A DNA stretch of 64,000 nt from an uncultured Eubacteriales bacterium (GTDB taxonomy: Bacteria > Bacillota > Clostridia > Peptostreptococcales > Anaerovoracaceae). The position numbers and the translations under genes were made by a program. The notes beneath the pieces are model-generated. The model ran no database searches, had not been told where the DNA came from, and saw only the letters and a list, made by a program, of their open reading frames with translations. The DNA is taken from positions 155,261-219,260 of the forward strand of contig CASDYG010000001.1 of assembly GCA_949285555.1 (NCBI GenBank), in the 5' to 3' direction. Shown one piece after another: positions 16,885 through 26,042 of the stretch (position 1 is the stretch's first letter; the number at the start of each line of letters is the position of its first letter).

Positions 16885-18597
16885 ATGAAAAACAGTAAGA
16901 ATTTACAGCAGATAAGTAACTTTCAATTTAAGGATACCTTTCGCTCATTTATAGATCATATAGGTGATATCTATTGTAATAGAAATGCTTTTATAATAAA
17001 AGAAAAAAAATCTTCGGAAGCTAGCTATAAGTACATAACATACAAGCAGTTTCAAGAAGATGTAAATGCGCTGGCTGCCTATCTTACCCAATCAGAGCTT
17101 ATATTAAAACCAATTGCCATAATGGGTTTAAATTCATACCCATGGTTTTTACTATATTGCTCTATTCTTTATGCAGGAGGTACCTGCGTTCCTTTAGATA
17201 AGGAGTTACATGAAATAGAATCTCTTTCATCAATAAAACGAAGCTATAGTGGTGCATTATTTTATCACGAGAAAACTTCTGTTGATAAATATGTTGACAG
17301 TGAAGAAATATTAAAAAATGTAAAATTATATACCTTTGATGATATACTTTATTTTACCACAGAAGGTAAAAAGCTTGTAAATGCTGGTTATAAGGCACAT
17401 CTTGAAAGAACTGCTGATCCTCATATTGCTTCTATTATATTATTTACTTCAGGCACAACCTCCAATTCTAAGGCTGTACTTCTTACACAGTATAACGTAT
17501 TATTTAATGCATGGGATGCAAATATCACGCAGGATGCTCATCCAGGAGATGTAACTATGGCATTTTTACCATATCATCATAGTTTTGGTGCTACAGGTCA
17601 AGTATTTGCCATGACAGCAGGCCTCACAACCACCTACTGTGACGGTCTAAAATATATCAAGAAAAACATTCAGGAATACAAAGTATCTATATTTTTTGGT
17701 GTACCAGCATTAAATGAAGGTATCTATAAAAAAATAATAGCCGAAGCAAAAAAGAAAGGCATGTATAAAAAGCTACAAACTGGACTAAAGCTTAGTGGCC
17801 TACTTCGAAGATTCGGCATTGATATAAGACGCAGGCTTTTTAGCTCTATACACAACGAGCTTGGTGGCTCTCTAAGACTTATAATAAATGGCGCTTCTGC
17901 AATTGATCCAAATGTACTTAAGGGGCTAAATGATCTTGGGATTGTCACTATACAAGGTTACGGTCTTACGGAAGCTGCACCTATGCTTACTGCAGAAAAT
18001 GCACATAATATGCGACTTGGTTCTGTTGGAAAGGCTATGCCTCACGTTGAATTAAAGCTTGTAGATAAAGACGAAAATGGTATAGGACAGCTAATAGCAA
18101 AAAGTCCTTGTATCATGCAAGGTTATTTCGAAAATACGGAAGAAACTCAAAAGGTTCTAAAAGATGGATGGCTGTACACAGGTGATTTAGCCACAATTGA
18201 TGATGATGGCTTTGTCTTTATAAAGGGACGTGCAAAAAATGTTATCGTCCTGAAAAATGGTAAAAATGTTTTTCCAGAGGAAATAGAATCTCTTATCACC
18301 TCCTCCCTTGATTATATTGATGAAATAATGATATTTGGTGATCAGAAAGGATCCGATGACGGAAATGTTTTAGTTGCTGCTAAAATTGTTTATAACGAAC
18401 ATTATATGACCTCTGAGCTAAAGCTTTCTACTAATGAGGATATACACCAGTACATTAAGAATGATATTGACAGGATAAATGAAACGATGCCGGTATACAA
18501 GCAAATCAAGCGCATCATAACAACAAATGAACCAATGATTAAAACTACTACTGGTAAAATCAAAAGGTTTAAGGAAGTAAATAACCTTCAACAATAG
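16885..18597 (+). CDS. AMP-dependent synthetase/ligase, long-chain acyl-CoA synthetase-like
   Basis: ANL-superfamily enzyme that activates a carboxylic acid as the adenylate, probably a fatty acid to its CoA thioester. The P-loop FTSGTTSNSKAV is near residue 187, the aromatic/adenine motif YGLTEAAPML near 360, YTGDLA near 432 and the catalytic Lys region KTTTGKIKRFKE at the C-terminus. All core motifs are present and length is 570 aa. GCAGGAG precedes the ATG. It stands alone between the DUF1836 gene and the manganese riboswitch. The substrate cannot be fixed; an acyl-ACP synthetase role is also possible. Confidence 0.88.
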   Translation: MKNSKNLQQISNFQFKDTFRSFIDHIGDIYCNRNAFIIKEKKSSEASYKYITYKQFQEDVNALAAYLTQSELILKPIAIMGLNSYPWFLLYCSILYAGGTCVPLDKELHEIESLSSIKRSYSGALFYHEKTSVDKYVDSEEILKNVKLYTFDDILYFTTEGKKLVNAGYKAHLERTADPHIASIILFTSGTTSNSKAVLLTQYNVLFNAWDANITQDAHPGDVTMAFLPYHHSFGATGQVFAMTAGLTTTYCDGLKYIKKNIQEYKVSIFFGVPALNEGIYKKIIAEAKKKGMYKKLQTGLKLSGLLRRFGIDIRRRLFSSIHNELGGSLRLIINGASAIDPNVLKGLNDLGIVTIQGYGLTEAAPMLTAENAHNMRLGSVGKAMPHVELKLVDKDENGIGQLIAKSPCIMQGYFENTEETQKVLKDGWLYTGDLATIDDDGFVFIKGRAKNVIVLKNGKNVFPEEIESLITSSLDYIDEIMIFGDQKGSDDGNVLVAAKIVYNEHYMTSELKLSTNEDIHQYIKNDIDRINETMPVYKQIKRIITTNEPMIKTTTGKIKRFKEVNNLQQ

Positions 18598-18608
18598 CCA
18601 TATTAAGC

Positions 18609-18637
18609 TTGAAAAGTATCCCTTTACATGGTAAAAT
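18609..18637 (+). promoter_or_regulatory. Promoter of the manganese riboswitch and ATPase
   Basis: TTGAAA (18609-18614), 17 nt, TAAAAT (18632-18637). Transcription would start near 18644, just before the riboswitch. Confidence 0.7.
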
Positions 18638-18654
18638 TATCTCATATATAATTA

Positions 18655-18783
18655 GTTAATTTAAGAGGGAGTAGCTACCACTTATGATTTATAGTGGAGT
18701 AAATGGCGTCATGACGGTTTATCCCGCCTTTACTTTAAAAAGCAAGACTTTTAGATATTATGTCTAAAAGTCTTTTTGTTTTT
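18655..18783 (+). ncRNA. yybP-ykoY manganese riboswitch with terminator platform
   Basis: The leader carries the conserved elements of the yybP-ykoY class in order: GGGAGTAGC (from 18667), a P2 hairpin (CCAC/GTGG), the P3 side with GTCATGACGG, CCCGCC, and the 3' element AGCAAGACTTT (from 18741). The 3' element overlaps an intrinsic terminator, AAGACTTTTAGA/TCTAAAAGTCTT (18744-18774), plus a T-run. Known members bind Mn2+ and switch on Mn2+ export genes by antitermination. Here ligand binding would hold the 3' strand in P1 and free the downstream P-type ATPase. Confidence 0.93.
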
Positions 18784-18817
18784 AACCTTGCTTAGATTCA
18801 AATATGCTGGAGGTAAA

Positions 18818-21382
18818 ATGAATTCTCAAAACGAAAATAAATACTACAATATGAATACTGAACAGGTCCTTCATCTTTTAAATAGCTCTAAAGATGGACT
18901 TGCTTCAGACAAAATTGAGTTACAAGCACAGCTATATGGCAAGAATAACCTTGGGGAAGAGAAAAAAGAAGGAATATTCAAAGTATTCTTATTACAATTT
19001 AAGGATTTATTAGTATTCATTCTGATTCTAGCTGCCATTCTTTCCATGGTAACAGGTAATACGGAAAGCTCACTTGTAATACTTGCTGTACTCATATTAA
19101 ATGCCTTGCTCGGTACGATCCAGTACTTAAAAGCTTCCAAATCTCTGGCTTCATTAAAGGCATTATCATCTCCAATGGCAAAAGTCATTCGAGATGGGCA
19201 CACCTTGGAGATAAAGTCTGATGAGGTAGTTGTAGGAGATATAATTTTATTAGAAGCAGGAGATATAGTACCAGCTGATGGTAGAATAATTGAATCATCC
19301 TCTTTACAGGTAAATGAAAGCCATTTGACAGGTGAATCAGTAGCAGTATCCAAAATTGCAGATGAATTAAACAATTCTTCCGATACCTCCCCTGCTCTTG
19401 GGGATCAGTTAAACATGGTATTTTCTGGCTCACTCGTAACATATGGAAAAGCATCTGCTGTAATAACTGCAGTAGGTATGGGAAGCGAGCTTGGTAAAAT
19501 AGCTGGACTGATGAAGAACACCAAAGAGAGAAAAACTCCTCTCCAAAAAAATATGGATTCCTTCAGTACTAAGCTAAGCATCGCCATCGTTATACTAAGT
19601 ATAATTGTATTTTTTGTAAACTATAAAAGAGGAATGGTTCTTACAGATGCCCTGCTCTTTGCCGTAGCACTGGCTGTAGCGGCTATACCTGAGGCTTTAG
19701 CGTCAATCATAACAATTTCATTATCCATAGGTACAGGGCGTATGGCAAAAGAAAAAGCCATTATAAAAAAGCTTTCTGCCGTTGAAGGACTAGGTTCCGT
19801 TTCCATAATTTGTTCCGATAAGACAGGTACACTTACTCAAAACAAGATGACTGTTACAGATGTATACAGCTTAGATAAGGACGATACATTGCTCCTCACC
19901 TGCTCTATACTATGTAATGATGCTATTTTAACTAAGGAAGGACTATTGGGTGATCCAACTGAAACTGCACTTATAGCCCACTACATGACTAAAAAAGATA
20001 ACTATGAGCATATCAAAAATGCTTATCCTGCCATAGATCAGGTACCATTTGACTCCGATAGAAAACTCATGTCATCATTACACGAAATTGATGGTGAGGA
20101 TTTAATTTTTACAAAAGGTGCTCCTGACGTACTGATTTCACGTTGCTCAGGCTTAAGTGAAAAACAGCGCGAGGAAATACTAAGACAAAATGATAGCTGG
20201 TCCTCACAAGGTCTTAGAGTACTTGCCTTCGCGTATAAAAAATTTAATGGTTATAATGATATAAACTTCGATGATGAATATGAACTAAGCTTTCTGGGTC
20301 TTATTGCAGAGATAGATCCACCTAGGGATGAATCTAAATATGCTGTACAGCAGGCTATAAAAGCAGGTATTACTCCAATTATGATAACTGGAGATCATAA
20401 GGTTACTGCAACTGCTATCGCAAAAAGTATTGGTATTTTCAGAGATGGTAATATTGCTATCACAGGCACACAGCTAGATGAAATGAGTGATGAAGAGCTT
20501 TATAATAGTCTTGAGAAAATTACTGTATATGCCAGGGTTTCACCTGAAAACAAAATCAGGATTGTAAAAGCATGGCAAAAGCTCGGTAAAATTGTTGCAA
20601 TGACGGGTGACGGTGTAAATGATGCCCCTGCACTAAAAAGAGCTGATGTTGGCATAGCTATGGGAATTACAGGAACGGAAGTTTCTAAAGATGCTTCGTC
20701 CATGATCCTTGCAGATGATAACTTTGCCACTATAATAAGTGCCGTTTTAAGTGGTAGAAACATATATGAAAATATTAAAAAATCCATCATCTTCCTGCTG
20801 TCAGGAAATATGGCAGGCATTCTGATGGTTTTATATGCTACAATACTTGGCCTTACTACACCATTTACGGCAGTACATCTGCTTTTTATAAATCTTGTAA
20901 CAGATAGTATGCCTGCTTTAGCCATAAGCATGGAGCCTGTTGATCCTACTCTGCTTAATAGGCCGCCAAGACCATCTAATGAGGGTATTCTCAATACCAG
21001 AAACAGCATAGGTATTCTAATTCAAGGAATTCTTATTTCCCTTGCTACCTTCTCATCCTTTTATTATGGACTCAGCTATAGTAATCAAGTAGCTATGACC
21101 ATGTCCTTTGCTACATTATGTCTTGCAAGACTGATACATGGATTTGATTTTAGAGGAAGCAACAGTATTTTTACTGGAGGTATACTAAAGAATATCTTCA
21201 TTATTCTAGCATTTATCGTTGGATTTACTTTACTAGCAGCAATACTATTCCTAAGGCCACTTTGGTCTGCATTTAATGTAGCCAAGCTGCCAGCCTTTGG
21301 ATATGCTTATATACTTATTATGGCACTTATCCCTGCCTTTATTATTCAGTGCTATAAGCTGATAAAAAGTAAAAAGGTATAA
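18818..21382 (+). CDS. P-type cation-transporting ATPase (P2A Ca2+-ATPase type, probable Mn2+ exporter)
   Basis: Integral membrane pump of 854 aa with the phosphorylation motif DKTGTLTQNKMTV near residue 333, the actuator motif LTGESV near residue 170, and the hinge GDGVNDAPALKRADVGIAMG near 600. Ten transmembrane helices can be seen (pairs near 50-90, 250-300 and six after 660). M4 carries PEAL (AAIPEALASII), the P2A-type cation site. The start at 18818 has GGAGG 4 nt upstream. P2A pumps of this sort carry Ca2+ or Mn2+; the manganese riboswitch in the leader favours Mn2+ efflux. It is transcribed alone. Confidence 0.92.
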   Translation: MNSQNENKYYNMNTEQVLHLLNSSKDGLASDKIELQAQLYGKNNLGEEKKEGIFKVFLLQFKDLLVFILILAAILSMVTGNTESSLVILAVLILNALLGTIQYLKASKSLASLKALSSPMAKVIRDGHTLEIKSDEVVVGDIILLEAGDIVPADGRIIESSSLQVNESHLTGESVAVSKIADELNNSSDTSPALGDQLNMVFSGSLVTYGKASAVITAVGMGSELGKIAGLMKNTKERKTPLQKNMDSFSTKLSIAIVILSIIVFFVNYKRGMVLTDALLFAVALAVAAIPEALASIITISLSIGTGRMAKEKAIIKKLSAVEGLGSVSIICSDKTGTLTQNKMTVTDVYSLDKDDTLLLTCSILCNDAILTKEGLLGDPTETALIAHYMTKKDNYEHIKNAYPAIDQVPFDSDRKLMSSLHEIDGEDLIFTKGAPDVLISRCSGLSEKQREEILRQNDSWSSQGLRVLAFAYKKFNGYNDINFDDEYELSFLGLIAEIDPPRDESKYAVQQAIKAGITPIMITGDHKVTATAIAKSIGIFRDGNIAITGTQLDEMSDEELYNSLEKITVYARVSPENKIRIVKAWQKLGKIVAMTGDGVNDAPALKRADVGIAMGITGTEVSKDASSMILADDNFATIISAVLSGRNIYENIKKSIIFLLSGNMAGILMVLYATILGLTTPFTAVHLLFINLVTDSMPALAISMEPVDPTLLNRPPRPSNEGILNTRNSIGILIQGILISLATFSSFYYGLSYSNQVAMTMSFATLCLARLIHGFDFRGSNSIFTGGILKNIFIILAFIVGFTLLAAILFLRPLWSAFNVAKLPAFGYAYILIMALIPAFIIQCYKLIKSKKV

Positions 21383-21511
21383 AAATTAAGGCATGTACAA
21401 AACTAATATATTTTAATGAAATAATGATAAATCTCTATTGCATCGCCATAAATCCATCATTATATAAGTTAAAATTATCTTAAAATTTTTATAACATTTG
21501 AAAATAACATT

Positions 21512-21591
21512 AAAAAACGGAGAAGAATTATTACCTGTTTTTAGAACATTACTGTTTCTATATTAAATGGTACAAATTCATCTCCGTTTTT
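21512..21591. terminator. Bidirectional hairpin between the ATPase and nrdG genes
   Basis: Inverted repeat with ACGGAGA (21517-21523) against TCTCCGT (21581-21587), extended by GAATT/AATTC after one mismatch. It is flanked by an A-run on the left and a T-run on the right, so it can terminate either of the two converging transcripts. The loop is unusually long (about 45 nt). Confidence 0.75.
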
Positions 21592-21602
21592 ATTATTCCA
21601 GA

Positions 21603-22118
21603 TTACATAAACTCACTTTGCAAAATTACCTTTTCTTTCTCCATGGACATTGGTAAATTTATGATTCTCTGATTACTACTACCTCTAAATTTAAGAGTGA
21701 GATCTCGATCTTCTTTCATATATGGGCCATCAATCAAAACATCAACATATTTAAGCAGCCTTCTTAAATCCTCCTCATTTTTTGAGCGTTCCATTAGCTG
21801 CTCAAATGTATATCCCGAATACATTAGGATATGAATGTTTCTTTTTTTCAGAGCAGCAGCAATGTTTGCAAAAGCTTCGCACTGACATGTAGGCTCTCCT
21901 CCGCTAAAAGTTACTTTGTCTACATTCGGATTTTCACTTATTGCCTCAATTATCTTTTCGATTTTACAATCATAGCCACCAGTAAAATCATGGGTTTCAG
22001 GATTATGACAATCGGTACATTTATGAGGGCATCCCTGTGAAAAAATTACAAATCGTATGCCTGGTCCATCTACTATAGATTCTCGAATTATACCCTGTAA
22101 ACGAATGGTATCCTTCAT
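21603..22118 (-). CDS. nrdG: Anaerobic ribonucleoside-triphosphate reductase activating protein
   Basis: Radical SAM enzyme that installs the glycyl radical on NrdD. The cluster motif CPHKCTDCHN (CxxxCxxC) is near residue 30, after GPGIRFVIFSQG. The SAM-binding segment SGGEPTCQ is near 71, and DVLIDGPYM near 127. Length 171 aa is typical. The ATG follows the nrdD stop by 3 nt, so the two are cotranscribed. The enzyme looks intact, which is odd next to an NrdD that seems to lack the glycine it should activate. Confidence 0.95.
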   Translation of the reverse strand: MKDTIRLQGIIRESIVDGPGIRFVIFSQGCPHKCTDCHNPETHDFTGGYDCKIEKIIEAISENPNVDKVTFSGGEPTCQCEAFANIAAALKKRNIHILMYSGYTFEQLMERSKNEEDLRRLLKYVDVLIDGPYMKEDRDLTLKFRGSSNQRIINLPMSMEKEKVILQSEFM

Positions 22119-22121
22119 ATT

Positions 22122-24374
22122 TTAATCCTCTAAGATTCTTTTAATCCTTTCGTGGCCCTCATTTCCATCATTTTCATATCTTCCACATTTTGGGCAGTAA
22201 TTATCAATTATTCCTGTATATCCACAGCAAGGATCTCTATCCACGGGATGATTTATCGAGCCATAACCTATGCCTACTTCTTTCATGTAGCGTACTATTT
22301 CCTCAAAAGCATCTAAATTCTTAAGTGGGTCACCATCAAGCTCTATATAGGAAATATGTCCTCCATTAGTGTATTTGTGATATGGAGCTTCAAGCCTTAA
22401 TTTTTCAAATGCACTGATAGGATAATATACAGGAATATGGAAGCTATTCGTATAATACTCCTTATCTGTAACTCCCTTTATCTCACCAAATCTTTTTTTA
22501 TCAATTCTTACAAATCTGCCTGATAACCCCTCAGCAGGAGTAGCGATAAGTGACCAATTAAGTCCGGTTCTTCTGGCCTCCTCATCCATCCTTTTTCTCA
22601 TGGTTGCCACTATTTCAAGTCCCAGCCTCTGGGCTTCTTCGCTTTCTCCATGATGCTTTCCTATTAAAGCAATAAGTGTCTCTGCAAGTCCGATAAATCC
22701 TATAGTAAGAGTTCCGTGTTTTATTACTTCTTCTACACTGTCCGTAGGCTTTAGATTCTTTGAATCAATCCATACTCCCTGCCCCATTAAAAATGGAAAA
22801 TTCATGGCTTTTTTTTGTGACTGAATACGTAGTCTTTCATTTAACTGACCGATACAAAGCTCCATCATACTTTCTAGGCTTCTAAAAAATATATCTATAT
22901 CACCTTTTGATTGAATGGCAAGCCTTGGCAGATTTATGGAGGTAAAAGATAAATTTCCTCTGCCATAAACTATCTCCCTGCTAGGATCATGTACATTTCC
23001 CATAACCCTGGTTCTACAGCCCATATATGCAATCTCTGTTTCAGGTTTACCTTCAACATAATACTGCTTGTTGAAAGGAGCATCGATAAATGAAAAGTTA
23101 GGAAAGAGCCTTTTTGCAGAAACCTTACAAGCAAGTTTAAACAGATCATAATTAGGATCTGCAGGATTAAAATTAACACCCTCCTTCACCTTGAAAATTT
23201 GAATTGGAAAAATTGGTGTTTCTCCATTGCCAAGTCCAGCATCGGTTGCCTTAAGCACACACTCCATAACAAGTCTTCCCTCAAGACTTGTATTCGTTCC
23301 ATAATTAAGCGAACTAAATGGCACCTGTGCTCCCGCTCTGGAATGCATTGTATTTAGATTATGTATAAGGGCTTCCATAGCCTGATAAGTCTTTCTCACA
23401 ATTTCCTTATCAGCATATGTCTTAGCCTTTTTCTGTGCGTCCACAACCTCTTTTTCAGGTGCCCACGTTTTCATAACATCCCACTCTTTAGCAAGATAGC
23501 TTTCCATATTTCCCATATGTGGCATTAAGTCGTGCTCAGCTTCAATTATTTCTCCTGCCTTTTTCACCTTATCTTCGCCATTATCAATAAATCCCTTTAT
23601 CTCTAATATCTTTCCCAGATTTGACCAATAAAGCTTCTTATAGGTCTTTCGTACCCCTGGTGCCATTGCATAGTCAAAATTAGGTACTGACTGACCACCA
23701 TGCTGATCATTTTGATTGGATTGAATTGCTATACAGGCAAGTGCTGCATAGCTTTCAATATCATTAGGCTCTCTTAAAAAACCATGTCCTGTTGAAAATC
23801 CACCCTTTAAAAGCCCGACCAAATCTATTTGGCAGCATGTCATAGTCAAGGTGTAGAAATCCATGTCATGAATATGTATATCTCCCTCATCGTGTGCCTT
23901 TGCATATCTTGGGTCAATGACATACATCTTGTAAAATTCCTTAGCTCCTTCTGAGCCATACTTAAGCATGGTACCCATTGCGGTATTACCATCAATATTA
24001 GCATTCTCTCGTTTTACATCATTATCCTTTGCATCAAGGAAGGTAAGATCCTCATAGAGCTTCATAAGCTTCATATTCATATCTCTAACTCTAGTACGTT
24101 CAGCTCTATATAATATATATTCCTTGGCAGTTCTGGCATGACCATTTTCTACAAGAGTCTTTTCTACTGCATCTTGTATTTCTTCCACAGTAGGACTCAA
24201 AGAATCCTTACCATCTACTAAACGCCTTTCTACCAGCTTTGCAAGATATTCTGCCATTTCTCTATCTTGTCCTCCGATAGAACTGGCGGCTTTAAATATT
24301 GCATCAGTAATCTTATCTAAGTCAAAATTTACCCTTCTGCCATCCCTCTTAATGATTTCTTTAATCTTTTCCAT
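22122..24374 (-). CDS. nrdD: Anaerobic ribonucleoside-triphosphate reductase, apparently lacking the glycyl-radical C-terminus
   Basis: Class III ribonucleotide reductase, making dNTPs without oxygen. An ATP cone occupies about residues 5-90 (IIKRDGRRVNFDLDKI). The catalytic barrel has TCCQIDL near 178, FSTGHGFLREP near 200 and MGCRTRVMGN near 465. The C-terminal zinc site CCGYTG...CPKCG is near 714-730. Family members continue with a RRITGYLV-type loop carrying the radical glycine; this protein stops at HERIKRILED, right before it. The ATG at 24374 has AAGGTGG 6 nt upstream. The promoter and NrdR-like boxes lie upstream. All else looks intact, so this is either a truncation or a split system. 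Confidence 0.9.
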   Translation of the reverse strand: MEKIKEIIKRDGRRVNFDLDKITDAIFKAASSIGGQDREMAEYLAKLVERRLVDGKDSLSPTVEEIQDAVEKTLVENGHARTAKEYILYRAERTRVRDMNMKLMKLYEDLTFLDAKDNDVKRENANIDGNTAMGTMLKYGSEGAKEFYKMYVIDPRYAKAHDEGDIHIHDMDFYTLTMTCCQIDLVGLLKGGFSTGHGFLREPNDIESYAALACIAIQSNQNDQHGGQSVPNFDYAMAPGVRKTYKKLYWSNLGKILEIKGFIDNGEDKVKKAGEIIEAEHDLMPHMGNMESYLAKEWDVMKTWAPEKEVVDAQKKAKTYADKEIVRKTYQAMEALIHNLNTMHSRAGAQVPFSSLNYGTNTSLEGRLVMECVLKATDAGLGNGETPIFPIQIFKVKEGVNFNPADPNYDLFKLACKVSAKRLFPNFSFIDAPFNKQYYVEGKPETEIAYMGCRTRVMGNVHDPSREIVYGRGNLSFTSINLPRLAIQSKGDIDIFFRSLESMMELCIGQLNERLRIQSQKKAMNFPFLMGQGVWIDSKNLKPTDSVEEVIKHGTLTIGFIGLAETLIALIGKHHGESEEAQRLGLEIVATMRKRMDEEARRTGLNWSLIATPAEGLSGRFVRIDKKRFGEIKGVTDKEYYTNSFHIPVYYPISAFEKLRLEAPYHKYTNGGHISYIELDGDPLKNLDAFEEIVRYMKEVGIGYGSINHPVDRDPCCGYTGIIDNYCPKCGRYENDGNEGHERIKRILED

Positions 24375-24400
24375 ATATACCACCTTGATGTTTTATTATA

Positions 24401-24465
24401 TAACTATATATAGTGTAAATACTTAATATGTAATAAATCATATACTACATAAAGAGGGATGTCAA
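24401..24465 (-). promoter_or_regulatory. nrdDG promoter with a pair of NrdR-like boxes
   Basis: On the minus strand TTGACA (24460-24465), 17 nt, TATGAT (24437-24442). A near-perfect NrdR box, ACACTATATATAGTTA on the minus strand, covers 24401-24416. A weaker second copy lies at 24433-24448, exactly 32 bp away and across the -10 box. Paired boxes about three helical turns apart are the known NrdR arrangement. The first box is convincing; the second is degenerate. Confidence 0.75.
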
Positions 24466-24522
24466 CGAAAAAATTTACTATATTTTAAAATTTTACAAAA
24501 AAATTTTTTAGGAGTATAATAA

Positions 24523-26013
24523 TTGAATATGAGTAAAAAATCAAATATAACTAAACGTTTTTTAAATGGTAAATCAAATACAAGACATATAGGCTTTTTT
24601 CAATATCGTAAGCTTTTTTTAACCATATGTATGATTCTGGTGTTTTCAATAACACTTTCATCGTGTAGCCCGATTGGTCAAAACGGGATAAAAAGCTCTA
24701 TTATTGAAAAATATTCATCTTACAAAGAGGATATGCTCGATTCCAGGCAATCTATAAAAACACAGGATGACTTTTATGATTTTCTCAAAGGCTGGATGAA
24801 AAATAAGAGCCTTATTTATGAAGAACAAAATAAAAATATTTTAGTCTACACAAGCAAGTGGAAGGAATATTTTGACAAGGATAATACGCTTGTAACTGAA
24901 GGCAATACTATTAAGCCCAGACTTCTAATATGTGGCTATGATAATAATAGCTTTGATAACTCTATCTCACCTATTGCTGCCTTTCTATCAATTATCAAGC
25001 TAATGGATGACGATATTCCTCTTGCATTAGTATTATTTAATAATGAAGATAATAGCTTCAAGGGACTAAAAGGATTTAAACTGCCTGTAAATAATAAGGA
25101 TATAGAAATATTCCATCTAAACAAAGGCAATAAGCTAATGTACAGTACTAAGGCAGGCTATACTAAACTATTTACCTTTACAAAAGTCTTAGAGCATTCT
25201 CCTGTAAGCTTGGATCAAATTTATCGAATAAAGATAAATGTACCTTATCAAGGAAATCTGGATACGAGAATATCCAAGCAGCCTAATCCTATAAAGGAAC
25301 TTTCAAAGCTCCTTTCCAAACTAAAATCATCTATCTATTATCAGCTCATTTCATTTGATGGTGGTCCTTACGTAGTTGATAATCCACTTGATGCCCAGGC
25401 GCTTATTGCCGTAGACAGCGATAATATGGATAAGCTTAATCAGGCAGTAGTAGATGCTCAGGATTCATTTAGCGAATCATATTCAGATGATTTTCCAAAT
25501 TGCACCTATACAATAGAGCAAGTTGAAAATGGAGAATATAGTACGGCTCTTTCAGATGAAACAAGAGGAGATATATTAAGTCTTATCTATACTCTTCCCA
25601 ATGGCACAATTACTACTAATTCCAATGATGAGGCATCCACAATCGGTAATCTTACAAGCCTTGCCATGAATGATAATGATGTCACATTAACTACAGTGTT
25701 ATCTGCAATTTCTAAAGGCGAGGTAAAAGATCAGCTTAGTACTGCAAGTACACTGGCAGAATTATCCGGCTTTGCTTTCAATGAGTCTACTCTTCACAAG
25801 GGCTGGAAGGGGGCAAAGGATGATGAAGAATTCTTTCAACATATTAGAGAAGTCTATGAAAACAGCGTACATCGAAGCTTTGAGATGATTCCTTCTATCC
25901 CATCTTCACCAGCCTATCTTTTAAATGATTACCCAAACCAAGTCAATATTACAATGACTGATGAAAAGGAGGAAGAGGTAATTAAATTTATCATAACCGC
26001 AGTACGACTATAG
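24523..26013 (+). CDS. Lipoprotein resembling PepD (M20 dipeptidase) without metal ligands
   Basis: Exported lipoprotein: a long basic N-region, one hydrophobic segment and lipobox LSSC with Cys48. The start is TTG at 24523, 8 nt after GGAG; the ATG at 24529 is the alternative. The body follows the aminoacyl-histidine dipeptidase (PepD) layout. The ISFDGGPYVVDNPLDAQALI segment matches the PepD FNGGTLRNAIP region, and YTLPNGTITTNSN matches NATPNGVIRNSD. A later GWKGAKDDEEFFQHIREVYE matches the C-terminal part. The M20 metal-site motifs (HxD, ADNG, EE, NTD, final His) are replaced (GYDNN, FDNS, NNEDN, HLNKG). It is therefore probably a binding or structural protein, not a peptidase. It is divergent from nrdD. 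Confidence 0.75.
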   Translation: MNMSKKSNITKRFLNGKSNTRHIGFFQYRKLFLTICMILVFSITLSSCSPIGQNGIKSSIIEKYSSYKEDMLDSRQSIKTQDDFYDFLKGWMKNKSLIYEEQNKNILVYTSKWKEYFDKDNTLVTEGNTIKPRLLICGYDNNSFDNSISPIAAFLSIIKLMDDDIPLALVLFNNEDNSFKGLKGFKLPVNNKDIEIFHLNKGNKLMYSTKAGYTKLFTFTKVLEHSPVSLDQIYRIKINVPYQGNLDTRISKQPNPIKELSKLLSKLKSSIYYQLISFDGGPYVVDNPLDAQALIAVDSDNMDKLNQAVVDAQDSFSESYSDDFPNCTYTIEQVENGEYSTALSDETRGDILSLIYTLPNGTITTNSNDEASTIGNLTSLAMNDNDVTLTTVLSAISKGEVKDQLSTASTLAELSGFAFNESTLHKGWKGAKDDEEFFQHIREVYENSVHRSFEMIPSIPSSPAYLLNDYPNQVNITMTDEKEEEVIKFIITAVRL

Positions 26014-26042
26014 AGCGATTATCTAAATTAGAAATTGTCATG

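Noticed and set aside
18776-18817. Longer N-terminus for the P-type ATPase
   Set aside because: It would begin within the riboswitch terminator; the ATG at 18818 has GGAGG at the right distance.
19185-19806. Minus-strand open frames inside the P-type ATPase gene
   Set aside because: They are shadows of a strongly conserved gene on the plus strand, without ribosome sites.
22118-22140. Frameshift at the end of nrdD hiding the glycyl-radical loop
   Set aside because: Only 3 nt separate the stop from the nrdG start, and no frame there encodes the missing stretch; a deletion or true absence fits better.
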